DNA from: Pseudomonadota bacterium
Lineage (GTDB): Bacteria > Pseudomonadota > Gammaproteobacteria > Burkholderiales > Burkholderiaceae_C
Direction: 5' to 3'
Assembly: GCA_020161065.1 (NCBI GenBank)
Contig: JAIUPH010000041.1
Coordinates: 39,108 to 103,107, forward strand
DNA length: 64,000 bases
Numbering within the stretch: position 1 is the stretch's first letter; each line of letters starts with the position of its first letter. Both the position numbers and the translations under genes were made by a program. The notes below the pieces were generated by a model. That model saw nothing but the letters and a program-made list of their open reading frames with translations. It searched no databases and was not told the DNA's origin. Positions 45,171 to 54,296 of the stretch are shown here, piece by piece.

Positions 45171-46088
45171 TCAGCAGCCCATCGCGGCGCGGTCGATGCG
45201 GTGGTTCTGCCCGCCGCGGCAGGCGATCTTCAGCGCGCCGACGCGGTTGCCCAGCTCCGCGCAGCGCTGCAGCGTCCAGCCGCGCTCCAGCCCGTACAGC
45301 AACGCGGCGCGGAAGGCGTCGCCGCAGCCGGTGGGGTCGACCACGGCGTCGGCCGCCACGCCGGCCACGCGGGTGCAGACGCCGCGCTGCCAGACGTCGC
45401 AGCCCTGCTCGGCCAGCGTCACCACCACGCCGTCGATGTTGGGCCGCAGCGAGGTGGCCTGCAGCGTTTCGCCGGTGCGCTCGCACAGCATGCGGCCTTC
45501 GTAGTCGTTGACGGCCACCCAGCGCGCCATGCCCAGCATGTGGCGGTGTTCGGCGCCGTCGAACTGCGGCAGCTGCTGGCCGGGGTCGAAGATGAAGGGG
45601 ATGCCGGCCACGAACATCTGCTGCGCGTGCTCGGCCATCGCGGTGCGGCCGTCGGGCGCGATGATGCCGATCGCGATGTCGCTGCGCGCGCCCGGCGCCG
45701 GTACGCGCATTTCGTGCGCCAGGCTCATGGCGCCGGGGTGGAAGGCGGTGATCTGGTTGTTGTCTTCGTCGGTGATGATGATGGCCTGCGCGGTGTACTC
45801 CACCGGCTGCTCGCCCACCAGCGAGGTGTCGGCGCCCCAGCCGGCCAGGCGCGCGCGGTAGTCGGCGCCGTCCTGGCCCAGCATCGCCAGCACGACCGGC
45901 TGGCCGCCCAGCGCATGCAGCGTGTAGGCGATGTTGCCGGCGCAGCCGCCGAACTCGCGCCGCAGCGTGGGCACCAGGAACGACACGTTGAGGATGTGCA
46001 CCTGGTCGGGCAGGATCTGCTGCGAGAAGCGGCCCGGGAAGTTGGTGATGGTGTCGAAGGCGAGCGAACCGCAGATCAAGGCCGACAT
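45171..46088 (-). CDS. PfkB-family carbohydrate/nucleoside kinase
   Basis: 305 residues of the ribokinase/PfkB family. Signatures: FGGCAGNIAYTLHALGG (first PfkB signature) near residue 45, and DPTGCGDAFRAALLYGL (second) near residue 255, with the catalytic Asp. Substrate specificity (adenosine, ribose or other sugar) cannot be fixed by eye, though many Burkholderiales homologues are annotated adenosine kinase. It follows the DUF3426 gene on the same strand. Confidence 0.88.
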   Translation of the reverse strand: MSALICGSLAFDTITNFPGRFSQQILPDQVHILNVSFLVPTLRREFGGCAGNIAYTLHALGGQPVVLAMLGQDGADYRARLAGWGADTSLVGEQPVEYTAQAIIITDEDNNQITAFHPGAMSLAHEMRVPAPGARSDIAIGIIAPDGRTAMAEHAQQMFVAGIPFIFDPGQQLPQFDGAEHRHMLGMARWVAVNDYEGRMLCERTGETLQATSLRPNIDGVVVTLAEQGCDVWQRGVCTRVAGVAADAVVDPTGCGDAFRAALLYGLERGWTLQRCAELGNRVGALKIACRGGQNHRIDRAAMGC

Positions 46089-46121
46089 GAAGGCTCCAGC
46101 AAGAGGGACGGATGGAACAAC

Positions 46122-47246
46122 TCAGGGATAGAAGATCTCGACCGCATAGCCGCTGACGGGCCGGTCGCCGACGCTGAGCGAGGCCTGGATCGGCACTTCG
46201 CTGCCGGCTTTGAGCGCGCGCAGCGGCAGGCCGAGGTCGCTCATCTGCAGCACGCGGCGCGCGATCGGCCGGCCCTGCACGTCGGTGAGCGACAGGTCGA
46301 TGGCCGGCGCGGCCACTTCCAGCGCGGCGCGGTTGCGCAGGCTCACCGCCAGGCGATACACCGGCGCGCCTTCGGCCCGCGTCAGCGTCGTGCTCTCGAC
46401 CGACAGCGCGTCGATCTGGCGGTAGTCGCCGACGCGGCAGCCCAGCGTGGCGCAGGCCTGCTGCAGCGCCGGCCGCCATGCCGGCTGGCCGGCCGCGATG
46501 CGGTCGCGGAAGACGTAGACGACTTGCGCGGCCAGCCCCAGCGCGGCCATCAGCGCGGTGGCCGACAAAGCCAGGCGCACGCCGGGTTGCCGCCAGCGCG
46601 CGGCACGCTCGGCGCGCAGCACGAAGGAGGGTGGGGGCTCCAGCGGCTCGGCGAGCGCGACGTCGGGCGCGGCAGCGGTCGCGATGTCGGTCGCGATGGC
46701 CGTCGCAATGGCGGTCGCGATGTCGGTCGGGGCCGTGGCGGCAGCCTGATGCACCACGCTCGGAGCTGTCGGCACTGCGCCGGGTCCGCGCGCCGGCGTC
46801 GGCCATCGGGCCTCGGCTCGTTCAGCCGCGTCGAAAGCCTCGGCCGCGGCATCGGCCTCGGCGGCGACCGGCGGCGCGGCGACGTCGACCAGCACCGCGC
46901 CGTCGCTGGCGATCACTTCCACGCCGGGCGGCAACTCGATCAGCGGCGGCGCGGGCGGCGCCGCTGGCGTGGATACCGGCAGCGGCGCGGCAGAGGCCGG
47001 CGCCGGCGGCAGCGCGATCACCACCTCATCGGCCGCCGGCACATGCGCCGCGATCACCGTCGCCGCGGTGTCGTGCCGCTCGCCCGGCTCGGCGGCCGGG
47101 GCGGCCGGCGAGTCGACCATCGCCTCCTGCGCGTTGAAGGCTTCGCTGCAGCGGCCGCAGCGCACCCAGCCTTGCGACACGCGCAACTGGTCCTGCACGA
47201 CGCGGAACACCGTGCCGCAACTGGGGCAGCGCGTGGCCAAGGTCAT
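46122..47246 (-). CDS. zinc-ribbon and DUF3426 domain protein
   Basis: 374 residues. The N-terminal MJ0042-type zinc ribbon has CPSC and CGRC (MTLATRCPSCGTVFRVVQDQL ... VRCGRCSEAFNA). A long low-complexity Ala/Pro/Val linker follows (about 45-200), then a transmembrane helix (LALSATALMAALGLAAQVVYVF, about 220-245) and a DUF3426 domain at the C-terminus (VSLRNRAALEVAAPAIDLSLTD; SVGDRPVSGYAVEIFYP). Function unknown; the arrangement prmA then this gene is common in Burkholderiales. The linker contains a four-residue repeat, described separately. Confidence 0.88.
   Translation of the reverse strand: MTLATRCPSCGTVFRVVQDQLRVSQGWVRCGRCSEAFNAQEAMVDSPAAPAAEPGERHDTAATVIAAHVPAADEVVIALPPAPASAAPLPVSTPAAPPAPPLIELPPGVEVIASDGAVLVDVAAPPVAAEADAAAEAFDAAERAEARWPTPARGPGAVPTAPSVVHQAAATAPTDIATAIATAIATDIATAAAPDVALAEPLEPPPSFVLRAERAARWRQPGVRLALSATALMAALGLAAQVVYVFRDRIAAGQPAWRPALQQACATLGCRVGDYRQIDALSVESTTLTRAEGAPVYRLAVSLRNRAALEVAAPAIDLSLTDVQGRPIARRVLQMSDLGLPLRALKAGSEVPIQASLSVGDRPVSGYAVEIFYP
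46677..46724. repeat. 12-bp tandem repeat in DUF3426 linker
   Basis: Four copies of a 12-bp unit (GGTCGCGATGTC and near copies) encode on the minus strand the periodic IATA/IATD linker. The first and fourth units are identical; the two inner ones differ at one to three positions. Confidence 0.7.
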
Positions 47247-47264
47247 GCGGCAGACCCTTGGCGC

Positions 47265-48176
47265 TCAGCGCGGCGCTGCCGTGCCGCTGAGCAGCACCCA
47301 GCCTTCCTGCTCGTCGGCCACCTGCAGCGCCAGCCACGGCGCGTAGGCCGCCTGCAGTTCCTCGGTTTGCCGCGTCAGGATGCCGGCCAGCACCAGCGGC
47401 GCCCCCGACGCCAGGTGGCCGCACAGCAGCGGCGCCAGCAGCTTGAGCGGCGAGGCCAGGATGTTGGCCAACACCAACCCATAGCGGCCCTGCGCCAGCG
47501 ACGGCGATCCGCAGCGCAGCGTGACGCCGTTGGCGCGCGCATTGGCCTCGCTCGCCGCCACGGCCGCGGGGTCGATGTCGACTGCGTCGACCTCGCGCGC
47601 GCCGTGCAGCGCGGCGGCGATGGCCAGGATGCCCGAGCCGCAGCCGTAGTCCAGCACGCGGTGGTTCAAGCATGCGGCGTTGCCGCTTTCCGCGCGCTGC
47701 GCGATCCAGCGCAGGCACATGCGCGTGGTGGGGTGAGTGCCGGTGCCGAAGGCCATGCCGGGGTCCAGCCGGATCAGCCGCGCCGCCTGCGCCGGCGGCT
47801 GGTGCCAGCTCGGCACGATCCAGAACGCGGGCGTGATGGCGATCGGCTCGAACTGGCTTTGCGTCAGGCGCACCCAGTCCTGGTCTTGCAGCGCGTCGAG
47901 CGAGCGAACCTGCAGCCCTTGCGTCCAGTCTTGCGCCAGCAGCAGCGTGGCGGCGGCCTCGGCCGCCTCGCGGCTTTCGAACAGCGCGCGCAGCGACGAG
48001 CGCGCCCAGCCGGCGGCCGGCGCCGGCATGCCGGGCTCGCCGAACAGCGCGCGCTCGGCGTCGGAATCGGCGTCGGCGTCTTCCACCGAGACCGACAGCG
48101 CGCCCAGCTCGTCGCCGAGCGCGTCGCTGACCGGCTCGACCAGCGCCTGCGGCGCGAGCAGCACCAGCTCGAACAT
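47265..48176 (-). CDS. prmA: ribosomal protein L11 methyltransferase
   Basis: Trimethylates L11 in the 50S subunit. 303 residues: N-terminal substrate-recognition domain, then the SAM domain with VLDYGCGSGILAIAA and NILASPLKLLAPLL. It begins MFELVLLAP. The start shares one base with the accC stop, so it is coupled to accC. Downstream lies the DUF3426 gene after 18 bp. Confidence 0.95.
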   Translation of the reverse strand: MFELVLLAPQALVEPVSDALGDELGALSVSVEDADADSDAERALFGEPGMPAPAAGWARSSLRALFESREAAEAAATLLLAQDWTQGLQVRSLDALQDQDWVRLTQSQFEPIAITPAFWIVPSWHQPPAQAARLIRLDPGMAFGTGTHPTTRMCLRWIAQRAESGNAACLNHRVLDYGCGSGILAIAAALHGAREVDAVDIDPAAVAASEANARANGVTLRCGSPSLAQGRYGLVLANILASPLKLLAPLLCGHLASGAPLVLAGILTRQTEELQAAYAPWLALQVADEQEGWVLLSGTAAPR

Positions 48177-49525
48177 CAGCGCTGGCGCTGGGCCATCCAG
48201 CCTTCGAGGTAGTGGATGCTGGTGCCGCCTTCGACGAAGCGGGCGTCGGCCATCAGCTCGCGGTGCAGCGGGATGTTGGTCAGGATGCCCTCGACCACCG
48301 TCTCCGACAGCGCGGTGCGCATGCGCGCCAGCGCCTGCTCGCGCGTGTCGCCGTGGACGATGATCTTGCCGATCATCGAGTCGTAGTTCGGCGGCACGAA
48401 GTAGTTGGTGTAGGCGTGCGAGTCGACGCGCACGCCCGGCCCGCCGGGCGGATGCCACACCGTGATGCGGCCCGGCGACGGCGTGAACTTGTACGGATCC
48501 TCGGCGTTGACGCGGCACTCGATCGCGTGGCCGCGCATCTGCAGGCTGCGCTGGGTGAAGGGCAGCTTCTCGCCGGCGGCGACGCGGATCTGCATCTGCA
48601 CGATGTCGATGCCGGTGACCATCTCCGTCACCGGATGCTCGACCTGCACGCGCGTGTTCATTTCGATGAAATAGAACTCGCCGTCTTCGAACAGGAACTC
48701 GAAGGTGCCGGCGCCGCGGTAGCCAATCTTCTTGCAGGCGGCGGCGCAGCGGTCGCCGATGCGCTCGATCGTGCGGCGCGGGATGCCGGGGGCCGGCGCT
48801 TCTTCGATGATCTTCTGGTGCCGGCGCTGCATCGAGCAGTCGCGCTCGCCCAGCCAGACGGCGTTGCGGTGGGTGTCGGCCAGCACCTGGATCTCGATGT
48901 GCCGCGGGTTCTCCAGGAACTTCTCCATGTAGACCGCCGGGTTGCCGAAGGCCGCGCCGGCCTCGGCGCGCGTGGTCTGCACCGCGTTGATCAGCGGCGC
49001 CTCGGTGTGCACCACGCGCATGCCGCGGCCGCCGCCGCCGCCGGCGGCCTTGATGATCACCGGGTAGCCGATCGAGCGGGCGATCTTGATGATTTCCTTC
49101 GGGTCGTCGGGCAGCGCGCCTTCGCTGCCGGGCACGCAGGGCACGCCCGACTTCAGCATCGCCTGCTTGGCGGCCACCTTGTCGCCCATGGTGCGGATGG
49201 CGTCGGGCGTGGGGCCGATGAAGACGAAGCCGCTGCGCTCCACGCGCTCGGCGAAATCGGCGTTCTCCGACAGGAAGCCGTAGCCGGGGTGGATGGCTTC
49301 GGCGTCGGTCACCTCGGCGGCCGAGATGATGGCCGGCATGTTGAGGTAGCTCTGCGCCGAAGGCGGCGGCCCGATGCACACCGCCTCGTCGGCCAGCTTG
49401 ACGTACTTGGCTTCGCGGTCGGCCTCGGAATAGACGACCACCGACTGGATGCCCATCTCGCGGCAGGCGCGCTGGATGCGCAGGGCGATTTCGCCCCGAT
49501 TCGCAATGAGGATCTTCTTGAACAC
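48176..49525 (-). CDS. accC: acetyl-CoA carboxylase, biotin carboxylase subunit
   Basis: ATP-dependent carboxylation of biotin on AccB. 449 residues with the ATP-grasp fold: [17 protein letters not shown] at the start, the Gly-rich ATP loop [11 protein letters not shown] (about 160), [14 protein letters not shown] (about 275-290), and the biotin carboxylase C-domain. 13 bp downstream of accB, the usual accBC operon. Confidence 0.97.
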   Translation of the reverse strand: MFKKILIANRGEIALRIQRACREMGIQSVVVYSEADREAKYVKLADEAVCIGPPPSAQSYLNMPAIISAAEVTDAEAIHPGYGFLSENADFAERVERSGFVFIGPTPDAIRTMGDKVAAKQAMLKSGVPCVPGSEGALPDDPKEIIKIARSIGYPVIIKAAGGGGGRGMRVVHTEAPLINAVQTTRAEAGAAFGNPAVYMEKFLENPRHIEIQVLADTHRNAVWLGERDCSMQRRHQKIIEEAPAPGIPRRTIERIGDRCAAACKKIGYRGAGTFEFLFEDGEFYFIEMNTRVQVEHPVTEMVTGIDIVQMQIRVAAGEKLPFTQRSLQMRGHAIECRVNAEDPYKFTPSPGRITVWHPPGGPGVRVDSHAYTNYFVPPNYDSMIGKIIVHGDTREQALARMRTALSETVVEGILTNIPLHRELMADARFVEGGTSIHYLEGWMAQRQR

Positions 49526-49538
49526 GAAGCGGCCGCCC

Positions 49539-50000
49539 TTATTCCAGTTCGAACAAGGGCTGGCCGAACTCGACCGCCTGGCCGTTCTCGCACAGGATGC
49601 GGCGCACCGTGCCGCCGATGTCGGACTCGATCTCGTTCATGATCTTCATCGCCTCGATGATGCAGACCGGATCGCCTTCCTTGACCACGCTGCCGATGTC
49701 GACGAACGCGCTGGCGCCCGGGTTGGGCGCGCGGTAGAAGGTGCCCACCATCGGCGACTTGACGATCTTGCCGCTGGGCGCGGCCGGGGCTTCGGCGGGC
49801 GCGGCGGCGGCCGGCGCCGGCGCGGCGGCCAGTGCGGGGGCGGCGGCCGGCGCCGCGGCCATCGCCATCGGCGCGGCCAGCACCGGCGCGTTGCCGGCCT
49901 TGACGATGCGCACCTTGCCCTCGGCCTCGGTGATCTCCAGCTCCGAAATGTTCGACTCGGAGACGAGGTCGATCAGGGTCTTGAGTTTTCGCAGGTCCAT
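49539..50000 (-). CDS. accB: acetyl-CoA carboxylase, biotin carboxyl carrier protein
   Basis: 153 residues: N-terminal domain ([31 protein letters not shown]), an Ala/Pro-rich linker, and the C-terminal biotinyl domain with the biotin lysine in [11 protein letters not shown] (about residue 118). It supplies carboxybiotin for malonyl-CoA synthesis. 87 bp after aroQ. Confidence 0.97.
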   Translation of the reverse strand: MDLRKLKTLIDLVSESNISELEITEAEGKVRIVKAGNAPVLAAPMAMAAAPAAAPALAAAPAPAAAAPAEAPAAPSGKIVKSPMVGTFYRAPNPGASAFVDIGSVVKEGDPVCIIEAMKIMNEIESDIGGTVRRILCENGQAVEFGQPLFELE

Positions 50001-50087
50001 GGACTTCCTTGGGTTCTGAGGCGCCGGCCAGGGCCGGCGGCAAGCGAAAGACGGCGGTCGGCAGTGTCCGGCGGTCGGCAGCCGGAA

Positions 50088-50546
50088 TCAGGCGCTTTGC
50101 TGGCCGGCGCGCTGGCGCGTCTGGTCGAGCGCGTAGTCCAGCGCCAGGCGATAGCCGTGCACGCCCAGCCCGCAGATCACGCCGACCGCGATGTCCGACA
50201 GGTACGAGTGATGGCGGAACGGCTCGCGCTTGTAGACGTTGGACAGATGCACCTCGATGAAGGGCAGTGCCACGCCGGAGAACGCGTCGCGGATGGCAAC
50301 GCTGGTGTGCGTGAAGGCGCCGGGGTTGATGATCGCGAAGCGCGTGCCGTCCAGCCGCGTGGCGTGGATGCGGTCGATCAGCGCGCCCTCGTGGTTGCTT
50401 TGGAAGCATTCGAGCTTGACGCCCGCTTTTGCCGCCAACGCCACCAGTTCGGCTTCGATCTGCTGCAGCGTGGTGCTGCCGTAGACCTGCGGCTCGCGCG
50501 TGCCCAGCAAGTTGAGGTTGGGGCCGTTGAGGACCAGGATGCTCAT
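50088..50546 (-). CDS. aroQ: 3-dehydroquinate dehydratase, type II
   Basis: Third step of the shikimate pathway. 152 residues, dodecameric type II enzyme. Start [19 protein letters not shown]; catalytic Tyr22 in PQVYG, then [30 protein letters not shown] with the catalytic His and the [17 protein letters not shown] lid. It heads the aroQ-accB-accC-prmA string; the 126-bp gap to the next gene upstream probably holds the promoter, but I see no convincing hexamers. Confidence 0.97.
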   Translation of the reverse strand: MSILVLNGPNLNLLGTREPQVYGSTTLQQIEAELVALAAKAGVKLECFQSNHEGALIDRIHATRLDGTRFAIINPGAFTHTSVAIRDAFSGVALPFIEVHLSNVYKREPFRHHSYLSDIAVGVICGLGVHGYRLALDYALDQTRQRAGQQSA

Positions 50547-50672
50547 GGGTTACTGCTCGGCACGGCCGCGAAAGGCCTCACCGCAATTTGCGAACGGCGA
50601 ACTTTACGCTGAATGTATGCGGTTGTGAGCGACAGAGCGCAAATTCGAAGAAGAACGCTGCGGGCCGCGTTT

Positions 50673-51197
50673 TCACAAGTCTTTCACCCAGGCGGACAGT
50701 TCGTCGAACGCGGTGAGGCCCAGCTTGCGGTGACGCAGCCGCCCCTCGCGGTCGAATACGGCGGTGAACGGCAGCGCGCCGGCGGCGTTGCCCAGCTTGC
50801 GGCTGAGATCGGTGCCTTCGAAGCCGGCCAGCCCGATGGCGTAGCTCACCGGCCGCTTGGCCAGGAACTCGCGCACCGGCGTCGGCCCGTCCACCGCCAG
50901 GCCCACCACCTGCACGCCGCGGCTGCCCTGCAGCCGGTGCAGGCGCTCGAACTCGGGCATCTCCTTGATGCAGGGGGCGCACCAGGTGGCCCAGAAGTTC
51001 AGCACCAGCACCTGGCCGCGCAAGGAAGCCAGCGCCAGCTCGCCGCCTTCGGGCCGCGCGAAGCGCAAGCTCCACAACTCGGCCTCGACCTCGGGGTCGA
51101 CCGCCTTGGTGGACAGCCACCACGACATGCCGGCGCCGGCCGCCGCCGCGCCGGCGGCCACCAGCGCCCAGCCCAGGGTGCGGCGGCGCGTCGTCAT
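50673..51197 (-). CDS. TlpA/ResA-like thioredoxin, membrane-anchored
   Basis: 174 residues. N-terminal signal or anchor ([24 protein letters not shown]), then a thioredoxin domain with the redox motif WCAPC in NFWATWCAPCIKEMP (about residue 75). This is a periplasm-facing TlpA/ResA type reductase often used in cytochrome c maturation. The fragment at the start resembles a Tat-like RRR motif (TTRRRTLGW). Its ATG overlaps the stop of the uncharacterised gene (4 bp). Confidence 0.9.
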   Translation of the reverse strand: MTTRRRTLGWALVAAGAAAAGAGMSWWLSTKAVDPEVEAELWSLRFARPEGGELALASLRGQVLVLNFWATWCAPCIKEMPEFERLHRLQGSRGVQVVGLAVDGPTPVREFLAKRPVSYAIGLAGFEGTDLSRKLGNAAGALPFTAVFDREGRLRHRKLGLTAFDELSAWVKDL

Positions 51198-51811
51198 GGC
51201 GCGTCCTCGGCGGCCAGCAGCCGCTGCAAGGCGGCACGGTCGCCGCGCCAGCTGCGGCCGCGGGCATCGGGCTTGAGCGCGCCGCGCAGGTCGTCGAGGT
51301 CGTGCATCAACAGGTGCACGGTCACCGGCTCGGGCCAGCCGGGCACGCGCGCGCCCAGCGTCAGCACCGGCACCTGGCCGGCCGCGGCGTCGCCGTTGCC
51401 GCCGGCGTCGAAGTCCAGGCCCTGGTTGATGAGGTCGATCTCGGCGCTCTTGGGGTCGTCGCAATACAGGTCGATCAGCAGCGCCGAGCGCCGCGTGGCC
51501 GTGCCGCGCCACACGGCGCCGGCCAGGTGCGGGCGGTGCGCGGCCAGCCGGTCCAGCCAGCGCGCGGCCAGCTCGCGCAGCGCGCGCAGCTCCTGCGGCT
51601 GTCGCTCGGCGTGGAAGGTGGCGAGGTAGGCGCGCACCTCGTCTTCGATCTCGTCGTTGCGCGGCATCTGGCCCGGCTTGACGGCGCGGCCGCCGAGCTT
51701 GCGCGCCGCCTTGTGGCGGGCCTCGGCGTACTCCATCCCGTCTTCGACGACGAACTGCGCGGCAGCGACCGCGATCTCCTGGCTCAACGTGGCACTCATG
51801 CAGCCGATCAT
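51194..51811 (-). CDS. conserved hypothetical protein (nucleotidyltransferase-like)
   Basis: 205 residues, in Burkholderiales usually of unknown function and often misnamed as a Mur ligase. The N-terminus (MSATLSQEIAVAAAQFVVEDGMEYAEA) is helical. The core WRGTATRRSALLIDLYCDDPKSAEIDLINQG has Asp pairs reminiscent of nucleotidyltransferases, and the C-terminus ends HDLDDLRGALKPDARGRSWRGDRAAL. The start at 51811 (MIGCMSAT) overlaps the mtgA stop (ATGA); the alternative is 51799. It overlaps tlpA by 4 bp. No function is claimed. Confidence 0.7.
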   Translation of the reverse strand: MIGCMSATLSQEIAVAAAQFVVEDGMEYAEARHKAARKLGGRAVKPGQMPRNDEIEDEVRAYLATFHAERQPQELRALRELAARWLDRLAAHRPHLAGAVWRGTATRRSALLIDLYCDDPKSAEIDLINQGLDFDAGGNGDAAAGQVPVLTLGARVPGWPEPVTVHLLMHDLDDLRGALKPDARGRSWRGDRAALQRLLAAEDAP

Positions 51812-52518
51812 GGCAGGTCCACCGACGGCATGCGCGCCACGATGGCGGCGGCCCGGCTCAGCAGGTAGCCCGAGGCCGGCTGGCGCTCGAAGCGCTTGGG
51901 CGCCGGCAGCATCACCGCCAGCCGCGCCGCCTGCTCGGCCGACAGCTTGGCGGCGTCGACGCGGAAGTAGTAGCGCGCCGCCGCCTGCGCGCCGAACAGG
52001 CCTTCGCCCCATTCCACCTGGTTGAGGTAGATCTCCAGGATGCGGCGCTTGCCGAGCAGCGCTTCCAGCATCCAGGCCAGCAGCAGTTCCTGCCCCTTGC
52101 GCAGCACCGTGCGCTCGCCCGACAGCAGCAGGTTCTTGGCCAGTTGCTGGGTGATGGTGGAGCCGCCGCGCAGCCGCGAGGCGCGCGAGCCCGGCCGCGC
52201 GGCCTGCGCCTTCTGGTTGCGGCTCCAGGCCTGCTCCATCGCCTCCCACTCGGCGCCGCCGTGCTCGATGAAGCCGGCGTCCTCGCTGGCGATGACGGCG
52301 CGCTTGAGGTGGGGCGAGATCTGCTCGTAGTCGACCCACACCTGCGCCCAGGCGATCTGCCGCTGGTCCAGTGCCAGGCGCAGCATCTCGCTGCGCTGGA
52401 AGGTGGTGGACCGCGGGTCGACCGCGGCCATCAGCGCGATGCGCAGCAGAAAGGCGAGCTGCAGCGCCAGCAGGCACCAGGCCAACAGCGCCACGGCCAG
52501 CAGCAGCCGGCGCTTCAT
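51808..52518 (-). CDS. mtgA: monofunctional peptidoglycan glycosyltransferase
   Basis: GT51 family membrane enzyme polymerising lipid II. 236 residues: one N-terminal transmembrane helix (LLAVALLAWCLLALQLAFLL), then the catalytic Glu in IASEDAGFIEHGG, the RGGSTITQQLAKNL motif and KRRILEIYLNQVEWGEGLFG. There is no transpeptidase domain, hence monofunctional. Start overlaps the aroE stop by 4 bp. Confidence 0.95.
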   Translation of the reverse strand: MKRRLLLAVALLAWCLLALQLAFLLRIALMAAVDPRSTTFQRSEMLRLALDQRQIAWAQVWVDYEQISPHLKRAVIASEDAGFIEHGGAEWEAMEQAWSRNQKAQAARPGSRASRLRGGSTITQQLAKNLLLSGERTVLRKGQELLLAWMLEALLGKRRILEIYLNQVEWGEGLFGAQAAARYYFRVDAAKLSAEQAARLAVMLPAPKRFERQPASGYLLSRAAAIVARMPSVDLP

Positions 52519-53372
52519 GCCGCCGCGCCCAGGCGCCGGCGCAGCGCCTGCAGCACCGGCGCGCCGTCGGGCCGCACGCCGCGCCAGACGAAGAAGGCCT
52601 CGGCCGCCTGCTCGACCAGCATGCCCAGGCCGTCGCGGCCCGCCGCGCCATGTGCCGCGGCCCAGTCGAGAAAGCCTTGCGCGGCCGGGCCGTACATCAG
52701 GTCCATCGCCAGCGCGCGCGGCGCCAGCACGCTGGCCGGCACCGGCACGCCGGCGGCCTGCAGGCTGCTGGCGCTGGCGTTGATCACCAGCTCGAAGCCG
52801 CTGCCGGGCCGCGCCAGTGGCGCCGTCGACAACTCGACGCCCTGCGCCTGCGCCAGCGCCGCATGCCGCTCGACCAGGCGCGCCGCGCGCTCGGCGCTGC
52901 GGTTGACCACCACCAGTTGCCGCGGCTTGGCCTGCAGCAGCGGGCCCAGCACGCCGGCGCCAGCGCCGCCGGCGCCGATCAACAGCACGCGCCGCCCGGC
53001 GAGGTCGAAGCCGGCGTGCACGCCGATGTCGCGCAGCAGGCCGCTGCCGTCGGTGTTGTCGGCCAGCCAGCCGGCGGGCTGCGCGTCGAACTTCAGGATG
53101 TTGGCGGCGCCGGCCAGGCGGGCGCGTTCGCTGCAGCGCGCGGCGAGGTCGGCGGCCTGGAACTTGAACGGCACCGTGATGTTGCAGCCGCCGGCGCCTT
53201 GCGCCGCGAAGCGCCGCACCGCGGCTTCGAAGCCGTCGGGCCCGCAGTCGATGCGGCCGTAGTCCACCGGCTCGCCGGTCTGCGCCGCGAAGGCGGCGTG
53301 GATGAACGGCGACTGGCTGTGCGCCACCGGGTGGCCGATCACGGCGTAGGACATCAGGGTGGGCTCGGTCAT
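52515..53372 (-). CDS. aroE: shikimate dehydrogenase
   Basis: Fourth step of the shikimate pathway, NADPH-dependent. 285 residues with the substrate motif SQSPFIHAAF near the start, catalytic Lys in NITVPFKFQA, Asp in LADNTDGSG, and the NADP loop LIGAGGAGAGVLGPLL. Next to mtgA and the TonB-like gene. aroQ is nearby but not in the same string. Confidence 0.95.
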   Translation of the reverse strand: MTEPTLMSYAVIGHPVAHSQSPFIHAAFAAQTGEPVDYGRIDCGPDGFEAAVRRFAAQGAGGCNITVPFKFQAADLAARCSERARLAGAANILKFDAQPAGWLADNTDGSGLLRDIGVHAGFDLAGRRVLLIGAGGAGAGVLGPLLQAKPRQLVVVNRSAERAARLVERHAALAQAQGVELSTAPLARPGSGFELVINASASSLQAAGVPVPASVLAPRALAMDLMYGPAAQGFLDWAAAHGAAGRDGLGMLVEQAAEAFFVWRGVRPDGAPVLQALRRRLGAAA

Positions 53373-53375
53373 GGC

Positions 53376-54296
53376 TCAGCGCCCGCTCAGCGTGGTTTCG
53401 AGGCTGTCGTCGCGGGTGAAACGAAAGCGGGAGGTGACGACGATCTGGTCGGCCTGCTGGCGCATGGCCGTCGAGAAGGCGCCGAACGGCGCCGCGGCGC
53501 GCACGATGGCCAGCGCGCGCTGGTCGAGCACGTGCGAGCGCGAGGGGCGCACGATCTCGGCGTCGACCAGGCGGCCGCCGGCGTCGACGGTGACGTTCAT
53601 CGTCAGCTCGCCGTAGAGCTTGCGGCCCTGGAACTCGGGGAAGTCGCGCGTGCCGCGGTCTTCGATGCGCTGCTTCAGCGCGTCGTAGTACAGCGCGTAC
53701 ACCGCTTCCTGCGTGGCCGGGCTGATGTAGCGCTTCTTGGGGCGCGCGTTCTCGTCGTTGATGCGCTTCTCGATCTCGGCCAGCAGGCGCAGCAGCTGGC
53801 GCTTGCGCTCGTCCTGGTCGCGGTCTTGCGGGCGGCCGGCGTCGCGCTGCGGGTCGGGCGTGGACAGCAGCGCCAGTTCGCGCCGCACCTGGGCCAGCAG
53901 TTGCTGCTGCTGCTCCTGCAATTGCTCGATGCGGCGGCGCGCTTCCTCGGGCGCGTCGCCCAGCTCGGCGGTGGCATGCGCCGGCAGCGGCGACTGCGCA
54001 CGCCCCTTCTCCACGTTGCCACCGCCGGCCAAGGGCGCTTGCGAGATGGCCTGGGCCTTGACCGGCGGTTCGGTCGAACGCGCGTTGACGAGGATGACTT
54101 CGAGCGGCGTGTCCTTGAACACGCGGTTGAAGCGCTCGGGGTCCGCCGCGCGCAGCGTCAGCAGCGCGCCATGCACGGCCAGCGAAGCCAGCAGCGCCCA
54201 CTGCACGGGCGCCAGTTGCAGCTTGCCGGCGGCGGCGGCGAGGCGCACGGCGTCAAGGTCCGGGCGCGGCGGCGGGATCGGCCGCATCGGCTGCAC
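53376..54296 (-). CDS. TonB-like energy transducer
   Basis: 306 residues: proline-rich start, one transmembrane helix (LAPVQWALLASLAVHGALLTL, about 28-48), an Ala/Arg/Gln/Glu-rich periplasmic spacer with coiled-coil character (EEARRRIEQLQEQQQQLLAQVRRELA, about 118-150), and a TonB-C-type domain (about 215-306, LTMNVTVDAGGRLVDAEIVRPS). No ExbB/ExbD or TonB receptor is adjacent. Its first 44 bp overlap the 3' end of the RNB-family gene; an alternative ATG at 54287 would reduce this slightly. Confidence 0.85.
   Translation of the reverse strand: MQPMRPIPPPRPDLDAVRLAAAAGKLQLAPVQWALLASLAVHGALLTLRAADPERFNRVFKDTPLEVILVNARSTEPPVKAQAISQAPLAGGGNVEKGRAQSPLPAHATAELGDAPEEARRRIEQLQEQQQQLLAQVRRELALLSTPDPQRDAGRPQDRDQDERKRQLLRLLAEIEKRINDENARPKKRYISPATQEAVYALYYDALKQRIEDRGTRDFPEFQGRKLYGELTMNVTVDAGGRLVDAEIVRPSRSHVLDQRALAIVRAAAPFGAFSTAMRQQADQIVVTSRFRFTRDDSLETTLSGR

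Noticed and set aside
50547-50672. Promoter before aroQ
   Set aside because: TTGCGC with CATACA at 17 nt is too poor to support.
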